Below are positions 8,191 through 16,500 of a DNA stretch of 35,772 nt, piece by piece (positions within the stretch are counted from its first letter, which is position 1; each line of letters begins with the position of its first letter). Below the pieces are notes generated by a model. It was given only the letters and a program-made list of their open reading frames with translations, was not told the origin of the DNA and did no database searches. This stretch comes from an uncultured Oscillospiraceae bacterium (lineage in GTDB: Bacteria > Bacillota > Clostridia > Oscillospirales > Acutalibacteraceae). Where the stretch lies: NCBI GenBank assembly GCA_900547275.1, contig URGA01000011.1, forward strand, positions 1 through 35,772, in the 5' to 3' direction. The position numbers and the translations under genes were made by a program.

Positions 8191-8370
8191 TTAGCAGAAT
8201 TTATTTAATTCTTCATCATAATTGTAGCCCACCGATGCCAGTTTATCGATAATTTCCTGCTTATCAACCCCCATATCGTCGCAAAGTGCGTCAATATTCG
8301 GGTAATAATCTCTCAGTTTTGTATTGATAACGCTTAAAAGCATTATCGGATCATTTGGCAGATTTTGCAT
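8191..8370 (-). CDS. DUF4250 small protein
   Basis: A 59-residue protein, MQNLPNDPIM followed by LLSVINTKLRDYYPNIDALC and ending ELNKFC. The pattern DPxMLLSVxNTxLRDxYP, then a helix-turn-helix-like GVDKQEIIDKLASVGYNYD, is that of DUF4250, a short conserved Clostridia family without known function. ATG overlaps the last 20 nt of the upstream GH18-like gene, and its AGGAGG site lies inside that gene, so translation is probably coupled. The second half could be a tiny helix-turn-helix, but DNA binding is not shown. Confidence 0.85.
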   Translation of the reverse strand: MQNLPNDPIMLLSVINTKLRDYYPNIDALCDDMGVDKQEIIDKLASVGYNYDEELNKFC

Positions 8371-9403
8371 TTATTTCCTCCTGAACAGTGTTATATATTG
8401 CGTTGAACAGCGATCTGTCATCTGACTTGGGAAGATCGCAGGCGTAATGCCAAACCATCATACCGCCGCAGCCGCTGTCAATCGCAAGTTTTGTTTTTTT
8501 CGCAATAACGTCATAAGTATTAAAGGACGCTGTAAGATTTGTCTCATCGTCATGACAAATTCCGTTTTCGTCAATAATATCTGCGTAATCTTTATAGAGA
8601 TACCAGTATGCCTCCTTTGTTGTAGGTCTTGCGTAAAACGGAACGCCTAAATCCAGCTTTGCCTTGTCATAGCCTGCTTTTTCAAATTTTTCTATATCTT
8701 CCTGGGCAATCTCATATGTTGCGTGGTTTCCGTCGTCGTCCCACAGGTCGTAGCTCATTACTTCAATTCTGTCAACAGCGTCTTTCGCTTCGTCAGACAA
8801 TTTTATATCCCATGAAGCCAGAGCCATTCCGATCTCATAAGCGTCGCCCAGTTTCTCATTGAGAGAAAGTATAAAATCGCTGTATATGCGCCAATTCTTG
8901 CTTTTCATGGTAAATTCATAATCGAAAAATACGCCGTCAAAATGATATTTGTCAAGAACTGTTTTTATATTATCCTCAAGTTTGCCGCTCTGGAAAGCGT
9001 TGTTGTGGCGCTCGCCGAGATCTTTCATCTGGGCGTCCCAATCGGCAGAATCATCCGTCTGGGCGGAAGGACCCAGCAGGTTAATATAAACCTTTTTATC
9101 GGGATCTGCTTTCATAGCAATCTGGAGATTTGCCAAAACAGTGTCAAAATCGTCTGCCAAAACAACATTGCCGCTTTCGTCAAAATCAGCGCATCCGATA
9201 AGGATTATGTCTGTGATTTGATCAAAATGGGAAGTGTCAAAGGAATCAAAATTTCTCAGATCGTCCGCAACAACATAAGCCGTAATTCTGAAATCCTCAA
9301 TATTCACAGGCGTAGACTCCCTTTTCCCGCTGCAAGCTGAAAACATTGTAACCGGAATTACAAGCGCTAGCAGAGCAATTGCTATTCTTTTTACCAATCT
9401 CAT
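8351..9403 (-). CDS. GH18-like lipoprotein (chitinase-fold)
   Basis: A 350-residue exported protein. The start is set at MRLVKRIAIA because AGGGGG lies 8-12 nt before it; the ATG seven codons upstream lacks a site. The signal peptide ends in FSAC, giving a lipid-modified Cys24. The GH18 barrel shows FDGVFFDYE (156-163), in which the catalytic Glu163 and preceding Asp161 of DxxDxDxE are kept but the middle Asp is Phe. Later GH18 landmarks are MSYD (216-219), LGVPFYAR (about 252-259) and GGMMVWHYACD. It may cut beta-1,4 GlcNAc chains (peptidoglycan, chitin or N-glycans) or only bind them. Promoter at 9452-9480. Confidence 0.83.
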   Translation of the reverse strand: MRLVKRIAIALLALVIPVTMFSACSGKRESTPVNIEDFRITAYVVADDLRNFDSFDTSHFDQITDIILIGCADFDESGNVVLADDFDTVLANLQIAMKADPDKKVYINLLGPSAQTDDSADWDAQMKDLGERHNNAFQSGKLEDNIKTVLDKYHFDGVFFDYEFTMKSKNWRIYSDFILSLNEKLGDAYEIGMALASWDIKLSDEAKDAVDRIEVMSYDLWDDDGNHATYEIAQEDIEKFEKAGYDKAKLDLGVPFYARPTTKEAYWYLYKDYADIIDENGICHDDETNLTASFNTYDVIAKKTKLAIDSGCGGMMVWHYACDLPKSDDRSLFNAIYNTVQEEINAKSAK

Positions 9404-9451
9404 AAAATTTCCCCCTAATTGCAAACAGTATTCTTTTTGTCTGTCAATGCC

Positions 9452-9480
9452 AATTTACCATAAAAATCCCTGTTTTTCAA
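9452..9480 (-). promoter_or_regulatory. Promoter for the GH18-like lipoprotein gene
   Basis: On the minus strand TTGAAA, a 17-nt spacer and TAAATT, about 48 nt before the start codon. Confidence 0.5.
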
Positions 9481-9500
9481 TAATTATGGGTACTTTTATA

Positions 9501-9529
9501 TTGATTATTTTTTTCTAATGTGTAATAAT
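9501..9529 (+). promoter_or_regulatory. Likely promoter of the gltX operon
   Basis: TTGATT, a 16-17 nt spacer and TAATAAT. The leader that follows holds a small hairpin (CGGCT 9549-9553 with AGCCG 9560-9564), too short to be a T-box. Confidence 0.45.
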
Positions 9530-9582
9530 AGACTGTAATTCTATAAGTCGGCTTAAATCAGCCGGCGGATTGTGGTGAGAAT

Positions 9583-11247
9583 ATGACTGAAAATGAAAAA
9601 TTGGCTCAGCTGCTTTTTCCCGATATTGACAAAACGACTGAGTATTACGAAGAAAAATACCCGCCGCGCAGTTTAAAAGAGGGTGCGCGGGTTTCCCGCT
9701 TTGCTCCCAGCCCCACGGGCTTTTTGCACTTCGGTAATCTCTTTTCCTGCACAATTGCTTACAAAACGGCAAAGTGCAGCGACGGTATCTTCTACGTCCG
9801 CGTTGAAGACACCGACCAGAAGCGCAAAGTTGAGGGCGCGGTTGAAACTATGCTTAAAGCGCTTCAAACATACGGCATAACTCCTGACGAAGGAGCAATG
9901 TCTGACGGAAGCGAGCAGGGCGACTACGGCCCATACACCCAGAGCCAGCGCAGAGAAATATACAGAACATACGCTAAAAAACTGGTTGAAGAAGGTCTTG
10001 CTTACCCCTGCTTCTGCACCGCTGAGGATCTTGAAGACCTGCGCAGCCGCCAGGAGCACGAAAGCATTAAAGGCTACTGGGGTCCCTACGCTGCCTGCCG
10101 CAATCTGACTTACGACCAGATTAAAGCGAACATTGACAGCGGAAAAACTTGGACATTAAGACTTAAATCCCCAGGTACTACCGAAGGCAAAGTCGTTTTT
10201 GACGACATGATAAAGGGCAAGATTGAAATGCCGGAAAACGTTATCGACATTGTGCTGTTAAAAACCGACGGCATTCCCACTTACCACTTTGCCCACGCGG
10301 TGGACGACCATCTTATGCACACAACCCACGTTATAAGAGGCGACGAATGGATTGCTTCCGTTCCCGTTCACCTTCAGCTTTTCCGCGTGCTGGGCTTCAA
10401 GCCTGTTAAATACGCCCATATCGCTCCGATAATGAAAGAAGAGGGCGAAAACGGCAAGCGCAAGCTTTCAAAGCGCAAAGACCCGGAAGCCGCTGTAACA
10501 TACTACGACGAAGTCGGTTTCCCCGCTGCGTCGGTAAACGAATATATAATGACGCTGGCAAACTCAAACTTTGAGGACTGGCGCAGAGCAAACCAAGACG
10601 CTCCATTGGAAGCATTTCCGTTCAATCTTAAAAAGATGAGCGTTTCCGGCGCGCTGTGCGATATGGTAAAGCTGTCTGACATTTCAAAGAACATCATTTG
10701 CAGAATGAGCGCAGAAGAAGTATTTGAACTCTCAGATAAATGGGCAAAGGCTCACTGCAAAGAACTTGCCGACCTTTACGAAAAAGACCCGGCATACGCA
10801 ACAGCGGTACTGGCTATCGACAGAGGCAACAAAAAGCCGAGAAAAGATATTGCAAAATGGAGCGATATTCCCGACTATATCAGCTATATGTACGACGAGA
10901 CTTTCAAGCCCTGCTATGATCTTACCGGCAACGCAGACAAAGAGCTTGCCTGCAAGGTGCTTGAAAAGTATAAAGACATCGTAGACGTTAACGACGACAA
11001 AGATACTTGGTTCTCAAAGATAAAAGAAATGTGCCCCTCAGTTGGCTGCACGCCAAACGTTAAGGAATTCAAGCAAAATCCGGAAGCTTTCGCCGGTCAT
11101 GTAGGCGACGTTTCAACAGTTATAAGAGTTGCCCTCACCGGCCGCACAAACACGCCCGACCTGTTTTCAATAACAGCGCTGCTGGGCAAAGAAAGAGTGC
11201 TGGAGAGACTTGAAAGCGCACTAAAACACTACAAGGAGGAAATGTAA
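9583..11247 (+). CDS. gltX: Glutamyl-tRNA synthetase
   Basis: Class I synthetase of 554 residues that charges tRNA-Glu. The HIGH-type motif is in FAPSPTGFLHFGNL (about 41-54) and the KMSKS loop is KLSKRK. A CFC...YAAC cluster in the middle matches the zinc-binding insert of bacterial GluRS, with Arg replacing the usual His after the last Cys. It is longer than the roughly 480-residue classical GltX, mostly through an N-terminal extension of about 38 residues. The stop overlaps the glnS start by one base (TAATG), with AAGGAGGA for glnS inside gltX. Since glnS is next door, this enzyme may be discriminating (tRNA-Glu only), but that is inference. Confidence 0.93.
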   Translation: MTENEKLAQLLFPDIDKTTEYYEEKYPPRSLKEGARVSRFAPSPTGFLHFGNLFSCTIAYKTAKCSDGIFYVRVEDTDQKRKVEGAVETMLKALQTYGITPDEGAMSDGSEQGDYGPYTQSQRREIYRTYAKKLVEEGLAYPCFCTAEDLEDLRSRQEHESIKGYWGPYAACRNLTYDQIKANIDSGKTWTLRLKSPGTTEGKVVFDDMIKGKIEMPENVIDIVLLKTDGIPTYHFAHAVDDHLMHTTHVIRGDEWIASVPVHLQLFRVLGFKPVKYAHIAPIMKEEGENGKRKLSKRKDPEAAVTYYDEVGFPAASVNEYIMTLANSNFEDWRRANQDAPLEAFPFNLKKMSVSGALCDMVKLSDISKNIICRMSAEEVFELSDKWAKAHCKELADLYEKDPAYATAVLAIDRGNKKPRKDIAKWSDIPDYISYMYDETFKPCYDLTGNADKELACKVLEKYKDIVDVNDDKDTWFSKIKEMCPSVGCTPNVKEFKQNPEAFAGHVGDVSTVIRVALTGRTNTPDLFSITALLGKERVLERLESALKHYKEEM

Positions 11248-12914
11248 TGGCTGAAAACACCAAAGAATATTCCAATTTCATACATGACTTTATTGACAAA
11301 GACCTGGAGGACGGAGTATACAGCCATATCCAGACCCGTTTTCCTCCTGAGCCCAACGGCTATCTTCACATAGGCCACGCCAAGGCTATATGCATAAACT
11401 TCGGCGTTAAGGAAAAATACCACGGCACATGCAATCTTCGCCTTGACGACACAAACCCCACCAAAGAGGACACGGAATACGTTGACGCTATCAAAGAGGA
11501 TATCAACTGGCTCGGTTTCCAGTGGGACAACCTCTATTACGCTTCAGACTATTTTGATTTTCTTTTTGAGTGCGCAATCAAACTTATCAAAAAAGGCAAA
11601 GCGTTTGTCTGTGAACTTACTCCGGAACAGATGAGAGAATACAGAGGAACTCTGACTGAGCCCGGCAAGGAAAGCCCCTACCGCAACAGAAGCATTGAGG
11701 AAAACCTTGACCTGTTCATGCGCATGTCAAAGGGTGAGTTCCCCGAGGGCTCAAAAGTTCTCCGCGCAAAAATAGATATGGCTTCTCCCAATCTCAATAT
11801 GCGCGACCCGATAATTTACAGAATTATGTTTGCCCACCACCACCGCACAGGCGACAAATGGTGCGTTTATCCCATGTATGACTTCGCCCACCCGCTTTCA
11901 GACGCAGTTGAAGGCGTTACCCACTCCCTGTGCTCCTTGGAATTTGAAAACCACAGACCGCTTTACAACTGGTTTGTTGACGAACTGATTGAGGGAGAAA
12001 AGCCCCGTCAGATCGAATTTGCCAGAATGAATGTTAACTACACTCTAACAAGCAAGCGCAAATGCCTGCGCCTTGTTCAGGACGGAATAGTAGACGGATG
12101 GGACGACCCGAGAATGGCGACAATCAGCGGTATGCGCCGCAGAGGATACCCGCCGGAGGCAATCAGAGATTTCTGCGAAAGAATAGGCGTTTCAAAGGCA
12201 TACAGCGTTATCGACTTTGCTCTGCTGGAAGCCTGCGTTCGCGACAACCTTAACGTTAATTCGCGCCGCGCCATGGCCGTTATTGACCCGCTTAAACTTG
12301 TTATTGATAATTATCCAGATGACAAAACGGAAGAAGTAGAGGTTGAATACCATCCCGATCATCCCGAATACGGCAGCCGCAAGGTGCCTTTCGGCAAAGA
12401 GCTTTACATTGAAAAAAGCGACTTCATGATTGAGCCTATTAAGAAATACCGCAGACTTTACCCGGGCAACGAAGTTCGTCTTTACAAGGCTTACTTTGTT
12501 ACCTGCACAGGCTATGACCTTGACGAAAACGGCGAGGTTTGCTGTGTTCACGCAACGTATGACCCGGAGACTTTCGGCGGTGATGGCCCCGACGGAAGAA
12601 AGGTCAAAGGCACTATCCACTGGGTAAGCGCAACAGACAATGTAAAGGCAGAGGTTCGCCTTTACGACAGACTGTTTATGGTTGAAAACCCCAGCGACGA
12701 AACAGGCGTCGGCTCTTTTGAGGACAACCTTAACCCCAACAGCCTTACGGTAAAAGAAGCGTATATTGAAAAGGCGCTGGCAGATACAAAACCCGGCGAC
12801 AGATTTCAGTTTATGCGCAACGGCTATTTCTGCACAGACAGAGATTCAACCGACGACAAGCCCGTTTTCAACAGAACGGTTCCGCTGCGCGACAGCTTCA
12901 ACGTTAAAAAATGA
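11247..12914 (+). CDS. glnS: Glutaminyl-tRNA synthetase
   Basis: A 555-residue class I synthetase that charges tRNA-Gln directly. The N-terminus has RFPPEPNGYLHIGHAKAI (HIGH motif) and LRLDDTNP; the signature MYDFAHPLSDAVEGVTHSLC and TSKRK (KMSKS equivalent) follow, and the C-terminal half is the two-barrel anticodon-binding region. Length is normal for bacterial GlnRS. Many Firmicutes lack glnS and make Gln-tRNA by amidation through GatCAB, so its presence beside gltX is informative about this lineage. The gene is tightly packed: one-base overlap with gltX, and an ATGA overlap with the next gene. Confidence 0.96.
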   Translation: MAENTKEYSNFIHDFIDKDLEDGVYSHIQTRFPPEPNGYLHIGHAKAICINFGVKEKYHGTCNLRLDDTNPTKEDTEYVDAIKEDINWLGFQWDNLYYASDYFDFLFECAIKLIKKGKAFVCELTPEQMREYRGTLTEPGKESPYRNRSIEENLDLFMRMSKGEFPEGSKVLRAKIDMASPNLNMRDPIIYRIMFAHHHRTGDKWCVYPMYDFAHPLSDAVEGVTHSLCSLEFENHRPLYNWFVDELIEGEKPRQIEFARMNVNYTLTSKRKCLRLVQDGIVDGWDDPRMATISGMRRRGYPPEAIRDFCERIGVSKAYSVIDFALLEACVRDNLNVNSRRAMAVIDPLKLVIDNYPDDKTEEVEVEYHPDHPEYGSRKVPFGKELYIEKSDFMIEPIKKYRRLYPGNEVRLYKAYFVTCTGYDLDENGEVCCVHATYDPETFGGDGPDGRKVKGTIHWVSATDNVKAEVRLYDRLFMVENPSDETGVGSFEDNLNPNSLTVKEAYIEKALADTKPGDRFQFMRNGYFCTDRDSTDDKPVFNRTVPLRDSFNVKK

Positions 12915-13135
12915 GCAAATCAGTTAAAGTAGGCGGAATTTACCGCCATTTCAAAGGAAACATTTATCAGGTTATTGCCGTTGCCAAGGACTGCTCAGAC
13001 CTGCATGACGTAGTCGTCTACAAAAGCGAGGACGGCTCCAAAGTCTGGGTTCGGGACATGGACGAATTTCTCAGCGAAGTTACGAGAGACGGCAAAACAA
13101 TGGAAAGATTTACGCTACTGAATCAGGGTGAATAA
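12911..13135 (+). CDS. DUF1653 protein
   Basis: A 74-residue protein with the DUF1653 pattern GGIYRHFKGNIYQVIAVA, then VVVYKSEDGSKVWVRDMDEFL. This fold is a small SH3-like beta-barrel of unknown role, often found alone in Clostridia and proteobacteria. The start overlaps the glnS stop (ATGA) and typA begins 2 nt after its stop, so it is certainly in the same transcript. Function in translation is suggested only by position. Confidence 0.88.
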   Translation: MSKSVKVGGIYRHFKGNIYQVIAVAKDCSDLHDVVVYKSEDGSKVWVRDMDEFLSEVTRDGKTMERFTLLNQGE

Positions 13136-13137
13136 TT

Positions 13138-14964
13138 TTGAGTACAAGAAAAGATATAAAAAACATTGCAATAATTGCCCACGTTGACCACGGAAAAACG
13201 ACGCTTGTTGACGAACTTCTGCGCCAGAGCGGCACGTTCCGCCAGAACGAAGTTGTTGAAGAGAGAGTTATGGACAACAACGATCTTGAGCGTGAGCGCG
13301 GCATAACTATTATGTCGAAAAACACTTCAATCCACTATAAAGACACTAAAATCAACATTGTTGATACTCCCGGCCATGCCGATTTCGGCGGCGAGGTTGA
13401 GCGTATTCTTACAATGGTTGACGGCGTTCTTTTGCTTGTTGATGCTTTTGAGGGATGCATGCCACAGACACGTTTCGTGCTGAAAAAGGCTCTCGGTCTC
13501 CACAAGACCCCTCTTGTTGTTGTCAACAAAATTGACCGTGACGGAGCAAGACCCGCCGAGGTTATTGACGAGGTACTGGATCTGTTTATTGAACTGGGCG
13601 CCGACGACGACCAGATTGACTTCCCGGTTGTTTACGCTTCCGCAAAGGACGGCTATTCAAGCCTTGACCCGGACGCCAGAAGCGGCGATATGAGACCTCT
13701 GCTTGACGCTATTCTTCAGTACATACCATCTCCCGACGGCGACCCGGAGGCTCCTACACAGGTTCTCTTCTCATCTCTTGAGTACGACGATTATGTAGGA
13801 CGTATCGGCGTAGGCCGCGTTGAGCGAGGAACAATTAAGATAAACACGCCTTACGTTCTTTGCAGACAGGACGGAAGCCAGGAAAACATCCGTGTTACAA
13901 AGCTCTACCAGTTTGAAGGACTTAAACGAGTTCCCGTTGAATCGGCAACACTGGGCGACCTTATCTGCGTTGCCGGCATCGCCGACCTTAACATCGGGGA
14001 GACGCTCTGCGATCCTGACTGCATTGAGCCCCTTCCGTTCGTAAAAATCGACGAACCGACAATAAGCATGAACTTTATCGTAAACGACTCCCCCTTCGCC
14101 GGCAGAGAGGGCAAATACGTTACCTCAAGAAATCTGCGCGACAGACTGTTTAAGGAAGTTGAGACAAACGTTTCAATGCGAGTTGAAGAAACGGATTCGA
14201 TGGATAAGTTCAAAGTTTCAGGCCGCGGTGAACTTCACCTTTCAATCCTTATTGAAACGATGCGACGCGAAAATTACGAGTTTGCCGTAAGCCGTCCCCA
14301 GGTTATCCTTAAAAAGGACGAAAAAACGGGACAGACGCTCGAACCGATGGAACTGGCGATTATCGAAGTGCCTGAATCATACGTCGGCACCGTTATGGAA
14401 AAACTTTGCTCAAGAAAAGGCGAAGTTGAAACCATGGACACACGTTCAACGGGCATGACGCATCTTGAGATTAAAATTCCTTCAAGAGGTCTTATCGGCT
14501 ACAGAAGCGAATTTCTTACAGACACAAACGGCAACGGCATTATGAACCAGCTGTTTGCAGGGTTTGAACCTTACAAGGGCGATATCGCCACCCGTTCCCG
14601 CGGCTCTATTGTTGCCCACGAAACGGGAGTTACAACGGGATACGGACTTTGGAACACTCAGGACAGAGGCCGTCTCTTTGTTGGCCCCGGCGTTGACGTT
14701 TACGAGGGAATGATTGTAGGCGAATGCGCAAAGGACGAGGACATCGTTTGCAACGTCTGCAAAAAGAAGCACGTTACAAACACACGAGCCAGCGGTTCAG
14801 ACGAGGCGCTGAAACTCGTTCCGCCAACAACTCTTTCACTGGAGCAGAGCATGGAATTCCTTGCGGACGACGAACTGCTTGAGGTTACGCCCAAGTCAAT
14901 CCGCCTGCGCAAGACTATCCTTGACAAGAGTTTAAGACTTAAAGCGGAAAGCCGCAAAAAATAA
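13138..14964 (+). CDS. typA: Ribosome-associated GTPase TypA/BipA
   Basis: A 608-residue translational GTPase, read from TTG with AGGGTGA 7 nt upstream. The G motifs are AHVDHGKTTL (G1), ERGITI (G2), DTPGHADF (G3) and NKIDRDGA (G4). After the EF-Tu-like domain II come the elongation-factor-G-like domain with FKVSGRGELHL, and the BipA C-terminal domain with SRGLIGYRSEFLTDTNG and ETGVTTGYGL. TypA/BipA helps large-subunit assembly and growth under stress or cold. Full length for the family, no lesions. It is followed by 32 nt and then hemW. Confidence 0.97.
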   Translation: MSTRKDIKNIAIIAHVDHGKTTLVDELLRQSGTFRQNEVVEERVMDNNDLERERGITIMSKNTSIHYKDTKINIVDTPGHADFGGEVERILTMVDGVLLLVDAFEGCMPQTRFVLKKALGLHKTPLVVVNKIDRDGARPAEVIDEVLDLFIELGADDDQIDFPVVYASAKDGYSSLDPDARSGDMRPLLDAILQYIPSPDGDPEAPTQVLFSSLEYDDYVGRIGVGRVERGTIKINTPYVLCRQDGSQENIRVTKLYQFEGLKRVPVESATLGDLICVAGIADLNIGETLCDPDCIEPLPFVKIDEPTISMNFIVNDSPFAGREGKYVTSRNLRDRLFKEVETNVSMRVEETDSMDKFKVSGRGELHLSILIETMRRENYEFAVSRPQVILKKDEKTGQTLEPMELAIIEVPESYVGTVMEKLCSRKGEVETMDTRSTGMTHLEIKIPSRGLIGYRSEFLTDTNGNGIMNQLFAGFEPYKGDIATRSRGSIVAHETGVTTGYGLWNTQDRGRLFVGPGVDVYEGMIVGECAKDEDIVCNVCKKKHVTNTRASGSDEALKLVPPTTLSLEQSMEFLADDELLEVTPKSIRLRKTILDKSLRLKAESRKK

Positions 14965-14996
14965 TAATAATCAAATTATAAAAAGGAGTGTGAAAA

Positions 14997-16028
14997 ATGG
15001 CTGCAGGTCTTTATATTCACATTCCTTTTTGCATTTCTAAGTGCCCGTACTGCGATTTTTACTCGGTAAAATATGAAAGTGAACTTGCAAAAAAGTACGT
15101 TCTGCGGCTCGCTGAAGAGTTCAAAAAGTACAAAGGTTCTGAATTTGACACCGTATATTTCGGTGGCGGAACACCTTCTGCGCTTGAACCTGAACTGATT
15201 TGCCGTATCATTGACGAAGCGAGAAACAACTTTGTTATTTCTCCGAAGGCTGAAATAACGGTGGAATGCAACCCGTCTAAAGATCTTAAAGAAGATTTCA
15301 GGCTGTACGCCGAAAGCGGAGTAAACAGGCTCAGCATAGGAATGCAGAGCGCAGTAGACAAGGAGCGCTTCGCTCTCGGCCGCCGCGCAGGCCAGGCAGA
15401 GGTTAAAAAGACTGTGGAATATGCCAAGAACGCAGGCATTTCAAACATAAGCCTTGACGTTATGCTGGGAACGCCGAAGCAGAGCATCAATTCTCTTGAT
15501 ACGACTTTTGATTTCATTGACAAAGCCGGCGTTACCCACATCAGCGCCTATATGCTGAAAATTGAAGAGGGCACTCCGTTTTTCAAACTTCAAGACCGTC
15601 TTGCTCTGCCGGACGAGGACACGGTCTCTCAAATGTATCTTAAAGCCATTAAAATATTAGAGCAAATGGGCTTTTGCCAATACGAGATAAGCAATTTTGC
15701 AAAACCGGGTTACGAAAGCCGCCACAACACAAAGTACTGGACACTGGAGCCATACCTTGGAATAGGTCCGTCCGCCCATTCTTTTTGGGAGGGGAAACGT
15801 TTTTATTATGACAAAAATTGGAATATTGTTTCTAACGGTTTCGGCGGAGACACGGAAGAGAAGATAATGCTTGGAATGAGGCTGACAAAAGGCATTGACA
15901 AATCGCTGATAAACAAGGATATACGTCAGTTTTTAGATGGCGGTTATCTTAAAGCAGACGGCTCAAACGTTGCCTTTACACCGAAAGGAATGCTGATTTC
16001 AAATTACATTTTGTCTGAAATAATTTAA
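14997..16028 (+). CDS. hemW: Radical SAM heme chaperone HemW
   Basis: A 343-residue radical SAM protein beginning MAAGLYIHIPFCISKCPYCDF. The CxxxCxxC cluster (Cys12, Cys16, Cys19) binds the 4Fe-4S centre, and YFGGGTPS, NRLSIGMQS and YEISNFAKPG are the conserved blocks of the HemW/HemN-like family. HemW members were long annotated as oxygen-independent coproporphyrinogen oxidases but lack that activity and are thought to pass heme to target proteins. The C-terminal helical domain is present but short. AAGGAGTG precedes ATG. Position after typA is usual: in Firmicutes hemW often follows lepA and precedes hrcA, whereas here the hrcA operon lies 8 kb away. Confidence 0.92.
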   Translation: MAAGLYIHIPFCISKCPYCDFYSVKYESELAKKYVLRLAEEFKKYKGSEFDTVYFGGGTPSALEPELICRIIDEARNNFVISPKAEITVECNPSKDLKEDFRLYAESGVNRLSIGMQSAVDKERFALGRRAGQAEVKKTVEYAKNAGISNISLDVMLGTPKQSINSLDTTFDFIDKAGVTHISAYMLKIEEGTPFFKLQDRLALPDEDTVSQMYLKAIKILEQMGFCQYEISNFAKPGYESRHNTKYWTLEPYLGIGPSAHSFWEGKRFYYDKNWNIVSNGFGGDTEEKIMLGMRLTKGIDKSLINKDIRQFLDGGYLKADGSNVAFTPKGMLISNYILSEII

Positions 16029-16044
16029 AAAATTTTTAGTAAAA

Positions 16045-16090
16045 AATTGCCTCGGCGCCTTTTTCGCCGAGGCAATTATTATTTTCATTC
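16045..16090 (+). terminator. Intrinsic terminator after hemW
   Basis: A 13-bp perfect stem (AATTGCCTCGGCG / CGCCGAGGCAATT, 16045-16077) followed by ATTATTATTTT. An A-run on the left makes it partly bidirectional. Confidence 0.8.
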
Positions 16091-16122
16091 ACGGGCATAA
16101 TAATTATAAAGGAGTGATAATT

Positions 16123-16281
16123 ATGCCAGATATGTTCAATTTGACGCCGGAAATGAACGCTTATTTTAACTCGCTTAGTCCCGCGGTTAAAGAAAGCATC
16201 ATTCAATCAGGCGCAAAAATCAATTCGTTGGACGACATGAAAGCCGTTGTGGAGGGGATAACAGGCAATGAGCAAAAATAA
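16123..16281 (+). CDS. Small uncharacterised protein
   Basis: A 52-residue open frame, MPDMFNLTPEMNAYFNSLSP at the start and GITGNEQK at the end. AAAGGAGTG stands 7 nt before the ATG, which makes it credible despite its size. No cysteines or membrane segment; the predicted character is two amphipathic helices. Its end overlaps the next small gene by 14 nt in another frame. I do not recognise the family. The pair lies between two hairpin terminators, so it is probably a separate unit, though no clear sigma-A promoter was found. Confidence 0.6.
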   Translation: MPDMFNLTPEMNAYFNSLSPAVKESIIQSGAKINSLDDMKAVVEGITGNEQK

Positions 16282-16462
16282 AAAGAACTGCAGCGATTAC
16301 AAGGAAAAGTATAATCTCCACCCCGATATCGCAAACAGATACGGAGCGTGGGTTTCCAATCCCTCGGTTCAGCCTGATGAAAAGACGGAGATGAACGCCC
16401 CTATCCCGTGCAGCGATAACGTAGAATTTGCAAAAGACTATCAAGAGGAAAACAAGCTTTAA
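16268..16462 (+). CDS. Small protein, distantly DUF3787-like
   Basis: A 64-residue protein preceded by GGAGGGG inside the upstream small gene, so the two are coupled. The order GAWVSNPSVQP, then PIPCSDNVEFAKDYQEEN recalls the short DUF3787 family of Clostridia (some are spore surface proteins), whose members have an A-W block followed by P-[IV]-P-S and A-K-E-W. The match is by eye and weak. It has two Cys and a hydrophilic composition. A sporulation role is only a suggestion. Confidence 0.65.
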   Translation: MSKNKKNCSDYKEKYNLHPDIANRYGAWVSNPSVQPDEKTEMNAPIPCSDNVEFAKDYQEENKL

Positions 16463-16470
16463 CAGAAATA

Positions 16471-16494
16471 AAAAAGGCGCCCAGCGGGCGCCTT
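16471..16494 (-). terminator. Terminator after the ABC-2 permease gene (may act both ways)
   Basis: A 9-bp stem AAGGCGCCC / GGGCGCCTT with a 3-nt loop. The T-run is on the minus strand side (TTTTTTT), so it mainly ends the permease transcript; the plus-strand side has only a short T-poor tail. Confidence 0.75.
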
Positions 16495-16500
16495 GATTTA

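Noticed and set aside
9549..9564. Small hairpin in the gltX leader as a T-box or riboswitch
   Set aside because: Only a 5-bp stem, and no AGGGTGG motif or other riboswitch signature is present.
12192..12620. Open frame antisense to glnS (142 codons)
   Set aside because: No ribosome site or family resemblance; it is a by-product of codon bias in glnS. The same holds for the antisense frames over gltX, typA, dnaJ and the leu genes.
13110..13325. Antisense frame at the start of typA
   Set aside because: It is fully inside typA and the DUF1653 gene, with low-complexity Ser/Arg content typical of a shadow frame.
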